Shown piece by piece: positions 27,722 through 36,436 of a stretch of 61,691 bases of DNA (position 1 is its first letter; every line of letters starts with the position of its first letter). The DNA is from Terriglobia bacterium. GTDB lineage: Bacteria; Acidobacteriota; Terriglobia; Bryobacterales; Bryobacteraceae. The notes beneath the pieces are model-generated. The model was not told the origin of the DNA and did no database searches. It was given only the letters and a program-made list of their open reading frames with translations. The translations under genes were made by a program, and so were the position numbers. The DNA lies in NCBI GenBank assembly GCA_025363475.1, contig JANYDS010000021.1, forward strand, positions 1-61,691, written 5' to 3'.

Positions 27722-28771
27722 CTAAAACTGCAAGGCTTCGAAGGTTTTCCCGATCTCCAGCACAGTAGACATCACCTTCTCGTAATGCATGCGCATCGGA
27801 CCCAGCACCGCAATCCGCGCCCGCACACCCGAAGGCAAATCCAGCGTGATACCAATCAGCGTCAGCTCGCCCATGGACGGGTGCGCATTGGCCAAACCCA
27901 CATGCACGCCCACCTGCTTCCCGCCCTGTCCCTGTGGCACATCCAGAAACCGGTCGAGCAGCGCCACAACATGCTTCTTCTCTTCCAGCGCACGGAACAA
28001 ATCCCGCATCCGTTCCCGCGTCAAGTGCAGATCCAGACCTACCAAATAAGAAGCCCCGTCCATAGCCACCTGCGGATCAGAATCCGAAAGCAGCAAGCCC
28101 TTCTGGTACAGCAAAGTCAGACGCTGCAAAACGGCATCATAGAGTGACCGTTCTTCTTCAATCCGCCGCAGCAGTTCAGCCCGCGCCCGGTCCAGTGTCC
28201 AGCCCGCAAACTCCACATTCACGTAGTTGCGCAGCTGACTCAGATCGTCCTGGCTCATAGGGCGCTCCAGCGTGATCACCCGGTTTCGCACCATCCGGTC
28301 ACGCGTCGCCACAACCATCAGTACCCGGCGTTCCGACAGCGCCACCAGTTCCAGATGTTCCAGTTCCTGCGCCGAAGAAGGCAGCGCCGCCGCGATCCCG
28401 ACATTGCGGGTAATTTCCGTCAGAACACGCGATGCGATCCCCACACGTTCTTCCAGACTTTCGCCAGTCTGCATCTGCTGGTAGATCCGCTCGCGATCCG
28501 CCGCAGGCAAAGGCCCGGCAGTCAGCGTCCCGGCAAAATCACGAAAGGCTATTTCAGTTGGTATGCGCCCTGCCGAAGTGTGCGGCTGCGCCAGATACCC
28601 TTCATCCGCCAGATCCGCCATCACGTTCCGCACAGTAGCCGGACTCAGCGTCAGACTGCGCAATCGCGAAATCGTCCGCGACCCCACCGGTTCACCCGTG
28701 TCCACGTACTCGCGAACAATCGAATGCAGTATCACCCGTTCCCGCTGCGATAGTGTCCGACCGGTATACAC
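27722..28771 (-). CDS. hrcA: Heat-inducible transcription repressor HrcA
   Basis: The 349-residue product begins with the HrcA winged helix (LSQRERVILHSIVREYVDTGEPVGSRTI, in part) and VRNVMADLADEGYLAQPHTSAGRIPT. The GAF-like core and the C-terminal region ending VLGPMRMHYEKVMS follow. HrcA binds CIRCE operators of groE and dnaK operons and is released on heat stress. The start is GTG at 28771. It lies 30 bases downstream of a thioesterase gene on the same strand. It is about 3 kb from grpE-dnaJ, separated by two unrelated genes. Confidence 0.95.
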   Translation of the reverse strand: MYTGRTLSQRERVILHSIVREYVDTGEPVGSRTISRLRSLTLSPATVRNVMADLADEGYLAQPHTSAGRIPTEIAFRDFAGTLTAGPLPAADRERIYQQMQTGESLEERVGIASRVLTEITRNVGIAAALPSSAQELEHLELVALSERRVLMVVATRDRMVRNRVITLERPMSQDDLSQLRNYVNVEFAGWTLDRARAELLRRIEEERSLYDAVLQRLTLLYQKGLLLSDSDPQVAMDGASYLVGLDLHLTRERMRDLFRALEEKKHVVALLDRFLDVPQGQGGKQVGVHVGLANAHPSMGELTLIGITLDLPSGVRARIAVLGPMRMHYEKVMSTVLEIGKTFEALQF

Positions 28772-28801
28772 CCTGTCTTGACTATACTGTTACGGTTTCG
28801 T

Positions 28802-29572
28802 TCAAGCAAAAACCGCCACGCTCTGCCGCCCTGCCGCCATCGGGTTTCCGAACCGGTCCCAGACATCCAGCGACTGGCTCGAATAGCCCCCACCAGCCAT
28901 CTGCGCCCGGCTGCGGACCAGTCGCCACCCGTCATCAGCAACCGGCGGCTCATGCAGAAAATCGATCTCCCAGGTCATTGTGCTCGCTGGTGAACCGCCA
29001 CCAAACGCCGCCATCACAGCCGGAGGCGGCATATCCGCCAGCGCTGTTGTGGACACCGCTGAGTTCAGGCCCCTGTCATCCTGATGCCGTACCCAAAGCA
29101 GAAATTCCGCCCCGCTTCCGCCGGCCGAAACAATCTCGAAATGTTGCAGGAAGGCAGGCCTGTGACCACCCGTCATGATGAACGCCGCGCACTCTTCCGG
29201 AGGTGCAACGTGCGGCGCGGCAAAATCGCTCAAAGCGATTGCAGACTCGCGCGCGGCACCAAAACACAACAGCGCCCGTGTCGCCAGACCCGCCTCGCCG
29301 AATAAATCGACGGCAGCGAAAACCGTTGATTTCCCTCTGCGCAGCACCTGCGGCACGATGCGGATGTCCCCCGCAGCCGGACCCACAAATGCAAACTGCG
29401 CCGCTCTCAGGGGAGGCAAACCTTCAAACGCCCGGCCCGCCGTCTCAACGCACAACCCAGCTGAAAGCCCGCCGTAAATCGTGCGTCCCTGCCGCCAGTC
29501 GTCCGTCACAGCTACCGTAAACGCGTCCCCGCTCGGGGCAATTTCCGCCAGTAATTTTGCCAGTGTGCTCAA
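28802..29572 (-). CDS. Acyl-CoA thioesterase-like (double hot-dog) protein
   Basis: The frame is open to 29665, but a TTG at 29572 gives a natural start (STLAKLLAEIAPSG) for a 256-residue protein. The sequence matches the TesB-like two hot-dog fold: GGLSAGLCVETAGRAF in the first half and AFGGGSPASTMTWEIDFLHEPP in the second, with a late RSRAQMAGGGYSSQSLDVWD. Such enzymes hydrolyse acyl-CoA thioesters. The specific substrate is unknown. The start choice is uncertain because no ATG is present near the N-terminus. Confidence 0.75.
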   Translation of the reverse strand: MSTLAKLLAEIAPSGDAFTVAVTDDWRQGRTIYGGLSAGLCVETAGRAFEGLPPLRAAQFAFVGPAAGDIRIVPQVLRRGKSTVFAAVDLFGEAGLATRALLCFGAARESAIALSDFAAPHVAPPEECAAFIMTGGHRPAFLQHFEIVSAGGSGAEFLLWVRHQDDRGLNSAVSTTALADMPPPAVMAAFGGGSPASTMTWEIDFLHEPPVADDGWRLVRSRAQMAGGGYSSQSLDVWDRFGNPMAAGRQSVAVFA

Positions 29573-29705
29573 GCTCGCCAGTATAAGCCGTTTGCGCCAA
29601 ATTAGGCCATTCGCTAAACTGAGAGTTTGTGTAATCCGGCAGGGACTCCCTCTCGCCGCGTACAACGTACATCCAACTCAGTCTTTAAATAATCCGGGAG
29701 AGTAA

Positions 29706-30875
29706 ATGGCAGCAGCCCAAAAACATCTTTTCACCTCTGAATCCGTCACCGAAGGCCACCCCGACAAAGTAGCCGACCAGATTTCTGACGCCGTCCTTGA
29801 CGCAGTTCTCGCGCAGGATCCCAAAGGCCGCGTGGCCTGTGAAGTCCTTGTCACCACCGGGCTTTGTATCGTCGCAGGCGAAATCACGACCACCTGCTAC
29901 ATTGATGTCCCCACCATCGCGCGTGACACGATCCGTGAAATCGGCTACACGGATGCGGCATTTGGCTTCGACGCCAACACTTGCGGCATTCTCAACGCCA
30001 TCCAGAGCCAGTCACCCGATATTGCCCTGGGTGTTGATACGGGCGGCGCGGGCGACCAGGGCCTGATGTTCGGCTACGCCTGCAATGAGACTCCGGAACT
30101 GATGCCTCTGCCCATCCAACTCGCGCACCGGCTCACGGAACGCCTTTCGCAGTCGCGCAAGTTCGGCGAACTCACTTATCTGCGGCCTGATGGCAAGAGC
30201 CAGGTTTCCGTGGAATATGTGGATGGCAAACCGGTCCGCATTGACGCTGTGGTGATCTCCACCCAGCACAGTGACGACGTATCTACGGAACAGCTTCGGG
30301 CCGATGTCCGCAAGTTCATCATTGACCCGGTCATTCCTGCTTCGATGGTGGATGAGAATACGAAATATCACATCAACCCCACCGGGCGTTTCGTCATTGG
30401 TGGACCCAACGGCGATACCGGCCTCACCGGACGCAAGATTATCGTGGATACTTACGGCGGCATGGGCCGTCACGGTGGCGGTGCTTTCTCGGGTAAAGAT
30501 CCGACGAAGGTTGACCGCTCGGCTTGCTACATGGCCCGTTACATCGCCAAGAACATCGTCGCCGCCGGGCTCGCTACACGCGCTGAAGTGCAGGTGGCTT
30601 ATGCGATTGGCGTGGCAGATCCGGTTTCAGTCATGGTGAATGCTTTCGGTACCGGCACCATTCCGGAAGTGGAAATGACGGAGCTGATCCGCACCCATTT
30701 CCCGCTGACTCCGAAGGGTATCATCGAACACCTCGACCTGCGCCGCCCGATTTATAAGAAGACGGCAGCGTTCGGACACTTTGGCCGCAGTGAAGATACC
30801 TTCACGTGGGAGAAGACGGATAAAGCTGACGCCCTGCGCGCAGCCGGCGCGAAAGTGGCCACCGCAGCCAACTAA
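29706..30875 (+). CDS. metK: S-adenosylmethionine synthetase
   Basis: The 389-residue enzyme makes SAM from methionine and ATP. The family signatures are complete: [18 protein letters not shown] near the N-terminus, [12 protein letters not shown], [33 protein letters not shown] segments, and the P-loop [24 protein letters not shown] precedes the ATG. The upstream region showed no SAM riboswitch pattern and no copy of the palindrome found in front of ahcY. Together with ahcY at 36437 it covers the SAM-to-SAH arm of the methyl cycle. Confidence 0.97.
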   Translation: MAAAQKHLFTSESVTEGHPDKVADQISDAVLDAVLAQDPKGRVACEVLVTTGLCIVAGEITTTCYIDVPTIARDTIREIGYTDAAFGFDANTCGILNAIQSQSPDIALGVDTGGAGDQGLMFGYACNETPELMPLPIQLAHRLTERLSQSRKFGELTYLRPDGKSQVSVEYVDGKPVRIDAVVISTQHSDDVSTEQLRADVRKFIIDPVIPASMVDENTKYHINPTGRFVIGGPNGDTGLTGRKIIVDTYGGMGRHGGGAFSGKDPTKVDRSACYMARYIAKNIVAAGLATRAEVQVAYAIGVADPVSVMVNAFGTGTIPEVEMTELIRTHFPLTPKGIIEHLDLRRPIYKKTAAFGHFGRSEDTFTWEKTDKADALRAAGAKVATAAN

Positions 30876-30883
30876 GTAACCAA

Positions 30884-31069
30884 ATGTGCGCGTGCGGCTG
30901 TTTCCTGTTGATCGGAATCGTCGCCGCGCTGATCTACTGCATCATCAATGGCCTCTGGCTCGCGCTGGGGGCCATTATTATTTTCAGCGCGGTAGTCGGC
31001 TGGCTGGGAAATAAGATGCGCAGGGAAAGTCCTGCTGCGAAGGCACGAAAGAATCCACCAGGAATCTGA
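30884..31069 (+). CDS. Small membrane protein, unknown function
   Basis: The 61-residue ORF starts 8 bases after metK. It encodes two hydrophobic segments (GCFLLIGIVAALIYCI and LALGAIIIFSAVVGWLG) followed by a basic tail (NKMRRES). The Cys-rich start (MCACGC) is unusual. The position suggests co-transcription with metK. I do not recognise a family. It is plausible as a small inner-membrane protein but not certain. Confidence 0.5.
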   Translation: MCACGCFLLIGIVAALIYCIINGLWLALGAIIIFSAVVGWLGNKMRRESPAAKARKNPPGI

Positions 31070-31216
31070 CACTCGACCAGGCAACCAATCCCGGCCGCCA
31101 TTTTGCGACGGACTTATGAGACTTCACCGCCTCTGAATACAAAGGGCTGGCGCGCGTCGCAAACTTACCCTTTTTTGCGATTATCGGAACAGGGCGGCGC
31201 GTCATACAATGGCGGC

Positions 31217-31390
31217 ATGAACCACCATTTGTGGCAGATCGGGTTAGTTGTAGTGATCCCGCTGTCGGGGATCGGGTACGCTCTCTGGTGGGCAGCAAGG
31301 GACGGACTGGATTTACACAATACGCCCGGGGGTTTACAGCGGCTTGGGCTGGACGACCATCCTTTCGAAGATAAGACTCCCCCTCCGTGA
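31217..31390 (+). CDS. Small single-span membrane protein, hypothetical
   Basis: The ATG at 31217 opens a 57-residue frame with one hydrophobic helix (WQIGLVVVIPLSGIGYALWW) and an acidic, proline-rich tail (DDHPFEDKTPPP). It resembles short membrane proteins of respiratory or assembly functions only in a general way. No clear ribosome binding site or operon partner is seen. The following bases, to about 31650, contain no gene I can support. Confidence 0.35.
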   Translation: MNHHLWQIGLVVVIPLSGIGYALWWAARDGLDLHNTPGGLQRLGLDDHPFEDKTPPP

Positions 31391-31653
31391 TCAAGTGCCC
31401 GCGCGGGCTCCATCGGTGAGTCTCCCGACCCGATCTTCCGATAGCTTCGGTAAAACGCGATCAAGAATCCTTGTCGAGTTGCACAAAGGACCCTTTATGC
31501 GACACAGCGCGGCCCACTGGCCAAATCCGCTGCCCCATTTTTTTGCACTCAGGAACGGTGAAAGCGTTTACCGGTGGCGTCAGCTTCGTCATTTTCAGAC
31601 ACCATCGAAACGCTCATCGGCTCGCTTCGAGCCGCCAGGAAACACCGCAGGGG

Positions 31654-31980
31654 TTACTTGAAAGGAATCTCAACCTCGGCGAAGCTGCCCCGCGTTGCCG
31701 CATCGACGGCAGTAACGACCCGTTCAACATAGCGGTGCAAAACCGGCCATTGCGCGTTTCCGAGAACGACAATTGCGATTTTCCGGCCCGTTAGATTTTG
31801 CTGATATCCCATATTCTTGTCAGGCGTCACTAACAGTTCAAAGCCCTCTGCCTCTGCCGCCTTCAGCAACTCGCCGTTAACAAGCCTGTCCCATCCGGCA
31901 TCTTTCGCTTTCGTAAGGGTATGGCCTTCGAGGAACTGGATCAGCGGCGCGGGCGTGCCGTGGTCAAAGAGAATACGAAT
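31654..31980 (-). CDS. DUF5615 PIN-like toxin, apparent ATT start
   Basis: The full family-like protein (about 108 residues) reads IRILFDHGTPAPLIQFL, GHTLTKAKDAGW, LLVTPDKNMGYQQNL and IAIVVLGNAQWP, matching DUF5615 PIN-like proteins that pair with DUF433 antitoxins. The conserved acidic residues (FDHG and TPDKN) are present. No ATG, GTG or TTG lies at the expected N-terminus. The frame begins with ATT at 31980, overlapping the antitoxin stop by 17 bases. The next standard start, TTG at 31869, would remove the first active-site aspartate. Translation from ATT, or loss of the start codon by mutation, are both possible. Confidence 0.7.
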   Translation of the reverse strand: MRILFDHGTPAPLIQFLEGHTLTKAKDAGWDRLVNGELLKAAEAEGFELLVTPDKNMGYQQNLTGRKIAIVVLGNAQWPVLHRYVERVVTAVDAATRGSFAEVEIPFK

Positions 31981-32236
31981 TGTCCATCTGGGCGGGCTGT
32001 TGCAGAGACGACGGCGCGTCCAGACTCCGGGCCGCGAATTCCAGGACGGTCACCACCTGTTCCCGCGTCACGTCAAACCACTCCATGATTTCCTCAATGG
32101 TGGCTCCGGCTTCGAGATTTTCAAACACAATCGAAACAGGCATACGCGTATCCCGAAACAGCCACGCGCCGCTCACCTTGCCTGGAATACGCTCCACGGC
32201 AGGACACTGTGACCAGCCAAGATTTGTTGTTGCCAT
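31964..32236 (-). CDS. DUF433 antitoxin
   Basis: The 90-residue product carries the DUF433 core: PAVERIPGKVSGAWLFRDTRMPVSIVFENLEAGATIEEIMEWF (in part), then a helix-turn-helix-like VTREQVVTVLEFAARSLD. This family is the DNA-binding antitoxin partner of DUF5615 PIN-like toxins. It starts at ATG 32236 and overlaps the toxin frame by 17 bases. It looks intact. Confidence 0.85.
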   Translation of the reverse strand: MATTNLGWSQCPAVERIPGKVSGAWLFRDTRMPVSIVFENLEAGATIEEIMEWFDVTREQVVTVLEFAARSLDAPSSLQQPAQMDNSYSL

Positions 32237-32259
32237 GATCTGCGCTCCAGCCCAGCCGC

Positions 32260-32709
32260 TTACTTCTTCGGATAGCTCTGATAAACCGAACTTTTCCCAT
32301 CAGCAGTAAACAGCATCACCGAATAAGGATCAACCCGGCCGCCTTCCATACCAGGCGAACCCATCACCATTCCCGGTACCGCCAAACCCTTAGCCTTCGG
32401 CCGCTCCTTCAACATCCGCCGGATCTCCGCCACCGGAACATGCCCCTCAACCGCATACCCATCCACCACCGCCGTGTGGCACGACGCCAGCTTTTCCGGA
32501 ACCCCATACTTAACGCGCGAGGCCGTAGTATCCTCAACCTCCACCACATTCACATCAAAGCCACTGGTCTTTAGCTGCGCTACCCAGTTCCCGCAGCATC
32601 CACAGGTCGAAGTCTTATAAACCGTGATCGGTGTCCCCGCAGCAGACATCCGCAAAGCAAACGCAGCAGGCATCACCAGCATCGCTTTAAGAAAACTCGT
32701 TCTCTTCAT
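32260..32709 (-). CDS. DUF411 metal-binding protein, exported
   Basis: The 149-residue product has a signal sequence (about residues 1-23) and the DUF411 domain. The family metal site is visible as VYKTSTCGCCGNWV (two close cysteines plus CC) and the later SCHTAVVDGYAVEGHVP. A Met-rich GMVMGSPGME motif near residue 115 could add copper ligands. DUF411 proteins are often found with copper-resistance genes, but none is adjacent here. A periplasmic copper-handling role is inferred. Confidence 0.88.
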   Translation of the reverse strand: MKRTSFLKAMLVMPAAFALRMSAAGTPITVYKTSTCGCCGNWVAQLKTSGFDVNVVEVEDTTASRVKYGVPEKLASCHTAVVDGYAVEGHVPVAEIRRMLKERPKAKGLAVPGMVMGSPGMEGGRVDPYSVMLFTADGKSSVYQSYPKK

Positions 32710-32756
32710 GGCTTGATCTTCCTCTGCTTCTCAGTGTATCGGTTCAACGACCAATT

Positions 32757-34781
32757 TCAGAATAGATCCGCGCGCAACCCAAGTCGCAAGGCCTGACGCA
32801 AAACGCCCGGTCGCGACGCAGCCAGAGGCCTCCGCACCCCCGCCGGAATCCGCACCACCGAACTGGCCCCAACCGAACTATTACCAAGCGGCGCCTGGCC
32901 CACCGGAATCAACACCTGCGCGGTATACGAATCCGGCCCTGAAATATCCAGCGTATTGTCGCCGCTGGTCAACCCGGTCGCAGGCACCTGAAAACTGATC
33001 TGATACAGACCCGCCAGGTAAGGCGCGAGCCCCGCATAAAACACCGGAGCCGAAACGCCACCCACCAGCACCCGAATCTGATTCTTCGTCACATCTGTAT
33101 TGAAATAAGTCGAGTAACTCAGCGGCCCCGCCGGTCCCGCCGCGCCATCGTCAATCTGCGGAAACACACCGCCCAGCCCGGTCACAAACGCCTGTACGTA
33201 CTCACCCGCCACCGCCGGATTCGCTTTTGACACCAGCTTCCCTGTGTCGTTGTGTACCATCGCGCCATACCCTACACCGCCCGGCGGGACCGTGAACACA
33301 CCCGCCGCCGTATTGTTCACAAATTGCGTCACTACATTCGAAGGCACGCCGTTATTCGTAACCTGAATCTGCGCCACCCCAAACGTATTGCCATAAGGCA
33401 CAATCACCGATATCTGCCCCGCACTCACGTAATAAATGGGTGCGGCAAGACCGTTGACTGAAACCGTTACCCCGCCCAGTGTTTTGGGAAACGGAATCCC
33501 CGGTGCAACCACCGTTGCAGCAGCCAGATTAGACCCGTACAACGTCAGCAGTTCGCCATTCGCAATCCCCGCCGTAAACGGTGCCGAACTAGCCGCATTC
33601 ACCACGCCGGTGGGGTTCAGGAACACCCCTGAACCGGTCAGCACCGGTGCCTTGAACGCCACAGTCAGGCCCAGATAAGGCCACAAACCGGCCCCGATCC
33701 TCACAGCACCCGCGCTCCCATACGCATACTGCGTAAAGCTGTCTTTCACCACCCCGGAACCCGTGATCGTGGTCGGATAAACATCGGCAAACGTTGATGA
33801 CAGAGCACTCGCGTTGAAAACTGACTGCAACCGCTGCGCTCCCACAATTGACCCGCCCCCGGTGCCCAGCGAACCATAATAGGTATCCAGATTTGCATAC
33901 CGCGTCGTCGCAAACGTTGAAACATCCTGATCGATCCCGGCCTGATAATACAGACCATTGAAATTTTCGGTTACCGTGCCTGCGTCATTCCGGATTGCCA
34001 CCAGCATGTCGTAACCGTTGGGTGAGCCGCCAAATGCAAAATTTCCGTCCGGCGAAAAATACAAATACTCCTGGCCCACGAAGTACGATGCTGTATTGGA
34101 GGCAGGAAACGTAATCACCGCCGCACCGCTGCTGAACGCATACTTCACGTTGGGCGTCGATTGTCCGGCGACCGTGCTTGTAGACCCGAAATACCCGGCG
34201 ACATTCACCGTTCCCAGATTTCCCGCACCATCCGGATTCACGGTAAAGAAAACATCGCTGGCGTTGCCAGGGCTGGCAGCCGGTAGATATCCCGCGACAG
34301 TCCAGGCACCCTGAAAGGTAGAGTTGGTCGGCACCGGAGAACCCACTTTCGCGCCGATAAACAGGTCATTGAAACCGCCTTCGGTCGTACTGCCCGTAAG
34401 CACACCGTTCGCAGCGAGCACATAGATGAAATCCCCCGATGAAATCGGGCTGCTCAGTGCCCCATAACCACTTGCGGCCAGCGTGTACGTCCCCGCGGTC
34501 GTGGGAAAAGCGGCTGGTGCGGCCGAATTGGAATCCATCGCACGGCCAGCGGTGATTGAGTAGTTTCCGGCACCGTCAAAGGTGATGTTGCCGTAAAGCG
34601 AAATCGCCCGATTCAAAGTCCCCAACTGATCGCCCACCACATAAATCACATTACGGAAGTAATAGGTTCCATTCAACAGCCCGTTGCCGCTCGAATCAAA
34701 CGTGGGCGTCTGGCCGAACGCATTGCTTCCCCATAATCCCGCCATCGCCCAAGCCAGTTTCCATCCCATCCGCATGTTCAT
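32757..34781 (-). CDS. Large secreted protein with TIGR03437-type C-terminal domain
   Basis: The start is placed at ATG 34781, which has GGGAG about 8 bases upstream and a signal peptide (MGWKLAWAMAGLWGSNAFGQ). The product is 674 residues. The N-terminal 400 residues are Gly/Ser/Thr-rich beta repeats (GNITFDGAGNYSI and VFFTVNPDGAGNL types). The C-terminal half (from about GVVNAASSAPFTAGIANGEL) matches the domain expanded in Solibacter-type acidobacteria, with LTLYGSNLA, VSVNGLAAPIYYVSAGQI and VFYAGLAPYLAGLYQISFQVP. It is probably a cell-surface protein of unknown role. Confidence 0.88.
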   Translation of the reverse strand: MNMRMGWKLAWAMAGLWGSNAFGQTPTFDSSGNGLLNGTYYFRNVIYVVGDQLGTLNRAISLYGNITFDGAGNYSITAGRAMDSNSAAPAAFPTTAGTYTLAASGYGALSSPISSGDFIYVLAANGVLTGSTTEGGFNDLFIGAKVGSPVPTNSTFQGAWTVAGYLPAASPGNASDVFFTVNPDGAGNLGTVNVAGYFGSTSTVAGQSTPNVKYAFSSGAAVITFPASNTASYFVGQEYLYFSPDGNFAFGGSPNGYDMLVAIRNDAGTVTENFNGLYYQAGIDQDVSTFATTRYANLDTYYGSLGTGGGSIVGAQRLQSVFNASALSSTFADVYPTTITGSGVVKDSFTQYAYGSAGAVRIGAGLWPYLGLTVAFKAPVLTGSGVFLNPTGVVNAASSAPFTAGIANGELLTLYGSNLAAATVVAPGIPFPKTLGGVTVSVNGLAAPIYYVSAGQISVIVPYGNTFGVAQIQVTNNGVPSNVVTQFVNNTAAGVFTVPPGGVGYGAMVHNDTGKLVSKANPAVAGEYVQAFVTGLGGVFPQIDDGAAGPAGPLSYSTYFNTDVTKNQIRVLVGGVSAPVFYAGLAPYLAGLYQISFQVPATGLTSGDNTLDISGPDSYTAQVLIPVGQAPLGNSSVGASSVVRIPAGVRRPLAASRPGVLRQALRLGLRADLF

Positions 34782-34919
34782 CGACAACTCCCTGTCAATC
34801 TGACGCAAGCCGGTCACATATGGCTAAATATTATTAACCCGCTGAACCATATTAAGTTAGCCTCAATTTTCAAGTTGCGGCGGACTCGCCGCAGAGGGGT
34901 ACTGCCGAAGAGAGTTATG

Positions 34920-35441
34920 ATGGAAGCAACTATGGCCGTCGCCGAACTGGTCAGTGCCGAACAATACCTTCATTCGAGCTTCGAGCACGACGCCGAATTT
35001 GTCGAATGAAGGCTCGTCGAACGACCCATGCCTACTTGGGAACGCGCCTCCATGCAGGGGTTTCTGATCGAAGGACTTCGAATTATCGGGTGCCGCCTCG
35101 GCCTGTTCACTGTTCCTGAACAGCGGGTCCAAACCCGGCCTGAGCGTTTTCGCGTTCCCGAGGTATGCGTCGTCACCGCGAAACCAGAAGGTGAACCAGG
35201 CCGCCGAATCGTGACCCGTCCGCCCCATCTCTGCGTCGAAATTCTTTCCCCGGAAGATACCGCTGTCGAGACTCTTGAAAAAGTGAGGGTATACCTTAAT
35301 TTTGGCGTAGCCTGGGTTTGGGTTATCGACCCGGTTTCGCTTGCCGGACAGGTACACTCTCGCAACGGAGCCACCAATATCATCGATTGCGTTTTCTCCA
35401 CCGACCGCTTCAGTGTTGATATTTCTAGAGCAGAATCCTGA
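34920..35441 (+). pseudogene. Uma2-family endonuclease-like gene with in-frame TGA
   Basis: The frame from ATG 34920 reads VAELVSAEQYLHSSFEHDAEFVE, then TGA at 35007, then RLVERPMPTWE and on to 35441. The family normally reads VEGRLVER here, so the TGA replaces Gly (GGA to TGA). Downstream, the Uma2 catalytic region is intact: VEILSPEDTAVETLEKVRVYLNFGV and WVIDP. Uma2 proteins are PD-(D/E)XK nuclease-like, very abundant in some genomes, and of unclear role. The interrupted residue is a Gly, so selenocysteine is not a sensible reading. A downstream ATG at 35028 could give a 137-residue product. Confidence 0.8.
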
Positions 35442-35447
35442 AAAATA

Positions 35448-36356
35448 TCAACGGCAACCCAGCGCCAGAATCGTTTCAAACCCCGGAGATCCTTTCTCCC
35501 GGTCCACAATCCAGCTCTGGACCCCCTGAAACCCGGCCTGCGTCAGAAATCCCCGTAACTCAACCTCGGAAAAGCCGAGCCAGGTATCCGCATACAGTTC
35601 CCGCGCCTGCTCAAACGAATGCCGTTTCAGGTCCAGAATCACCATCCGCCCGCCGGGCTTAAGCAGCCGGAACGCCGCAGCCACAGCCTTCTGCGGATGC
35701 AACGCATGGTGCAGACTCTGGCTGAAAAACGCCAGATCCAGACTCCCCGCTTCAATCGGCGGATCTTCCAGATCACCGAGCCGGTATTCCAGATTGGCCA
35801 GCCCGTTCTCACGTGCCAGTTTCGACCCGAACTCCACCATCTTCGCCGAATTATCCACCGCAATTACCTTCGCCGCGCGCTGGGCGAGAAGCTGCGAAAA
35901 GGTTCCTTCGCCCGCTCCCAGGTCGCCAATCGTCATGGGTGGCATCAACTGCAGCAGCATCTCCGCCAAGCCCTTCCACGAACGCCCCGGAACGTAACTG
36001 CGCCCAAACTTCCCGGCCAGTTCATCAAAATAGCCGCGCACCTTATCCCGACGCTTCTCCAGCACCAGTTGCAGCGCCCGCGCATCTTCCTCCGCTTCAG
36101 GAATTTCCACCGCTGCCGAATGCAGCAGGTCTACCAGCTGCCGGTCCTTCAGAACATATAAACTGTTTTTCCCCTGCTTGCGGTCCTCCACCAGCCCGGC
36201 CTGCTTTAACTGCGCCAGATGCGTTGAAATACGGCTCTGCCCCGTGGCCAGAATCTCCTGTAGCTCCGCCACGGAAAGCTCCTCCCGCTCCAACAGCAAA
36301 AGTAGGCGTAAACGGTTCGGATCGGCGAGAAGGCGTAGCGATTTAAGGACTGACAT
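35448..36356 (-). CDS. ArsR-type HTH regulator fused to a SAM-dependent methyltransferase domain (SahR-like)
   Basis: Residues about 1-85 form an ArsR-like winged helix (LADPNRLRLLLLLEREELSVAELQE, in part, then SRISTHLAQLKQAGLVEDRK). Residues about 130-290 form a class I methyltransferase with motif I IGDLGAGEGTFSQLL and LDLAFFSQSLHHALHPQKA. This architecture next to ahcY matches SahR, which senses S-adenosylhomocysteine in Proteobacteria. The gene diverges from ahcY with an 80-base gap containing a clear palindrome, so regulation of ahcY and autoregulation are likely. That role is inferred from architecture and position. Confidence 0.85.
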   Translation of the reverse strand: MSVLKSLRLLADPNRLRLLLLLEREELSVAELQEILATGQSRISTHLAQLKQAGLVEDRKQGKNSLYVLKDRQLVDLLHSAAVEIPEAEEDARALQLVLEKRRDKVRGYFDELAGKFGRSYVPGRSWKGLAEMLLQLMPPMTIGDLGAGEGTFSQLLAQRAAKVIAVDNSAKMVEFGSKLARENGLANLEYRLGDLEDPPIEAGSLDLAFFSQSLHHALHPQKAVAAAFRLLKPGGRMVILDLKRHSFEQARELYADTWLGFSEVELRGFLTQAGFQGVQSWIVDREKGSPGFETILALGCR

Positions 36357-36363
36357 GCTAATG

Positions 36364-36389
36364 TATCAATATATCCTGATTTATTGATA
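36364..36389. promoter_or_regulatory. Candidate operator of the ArsR/methyltransferase regulator
   Basis: Perfect 8-base inverted arms TATCAATA and TATTGATA are separated by 10 bases. The site lies 7 bases upstream of the regulator start (36356) and 47 bases upstream of the ahcY start. It is unusually AT-rich for this genome and is the only strong palindrome in the divergent intergenic region. A winged-helix dimer could bind it and control both genes. Confidence 0.6.
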
Positions 36390-36436
36390 TGTTGCTAGTT
36401 CAACACATTTGCTAGCCCAAAAAAGGAGAACGCACG

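Noticed and set aside
29573-29705. SAM riboswitch upstream of metK
   Set aside because: I saw no conserved SAM-I, SAM-II or SAH-type core in the leader, and the space is short. A covariance-model search would settle it.
34920-35441. Selenocysteine reading of the Uma2 TGA
   Set aside because: The interrupted residue is a conserved Gly, not Cys, and no redox function is known for the family. A nonsense mutation is simpler.
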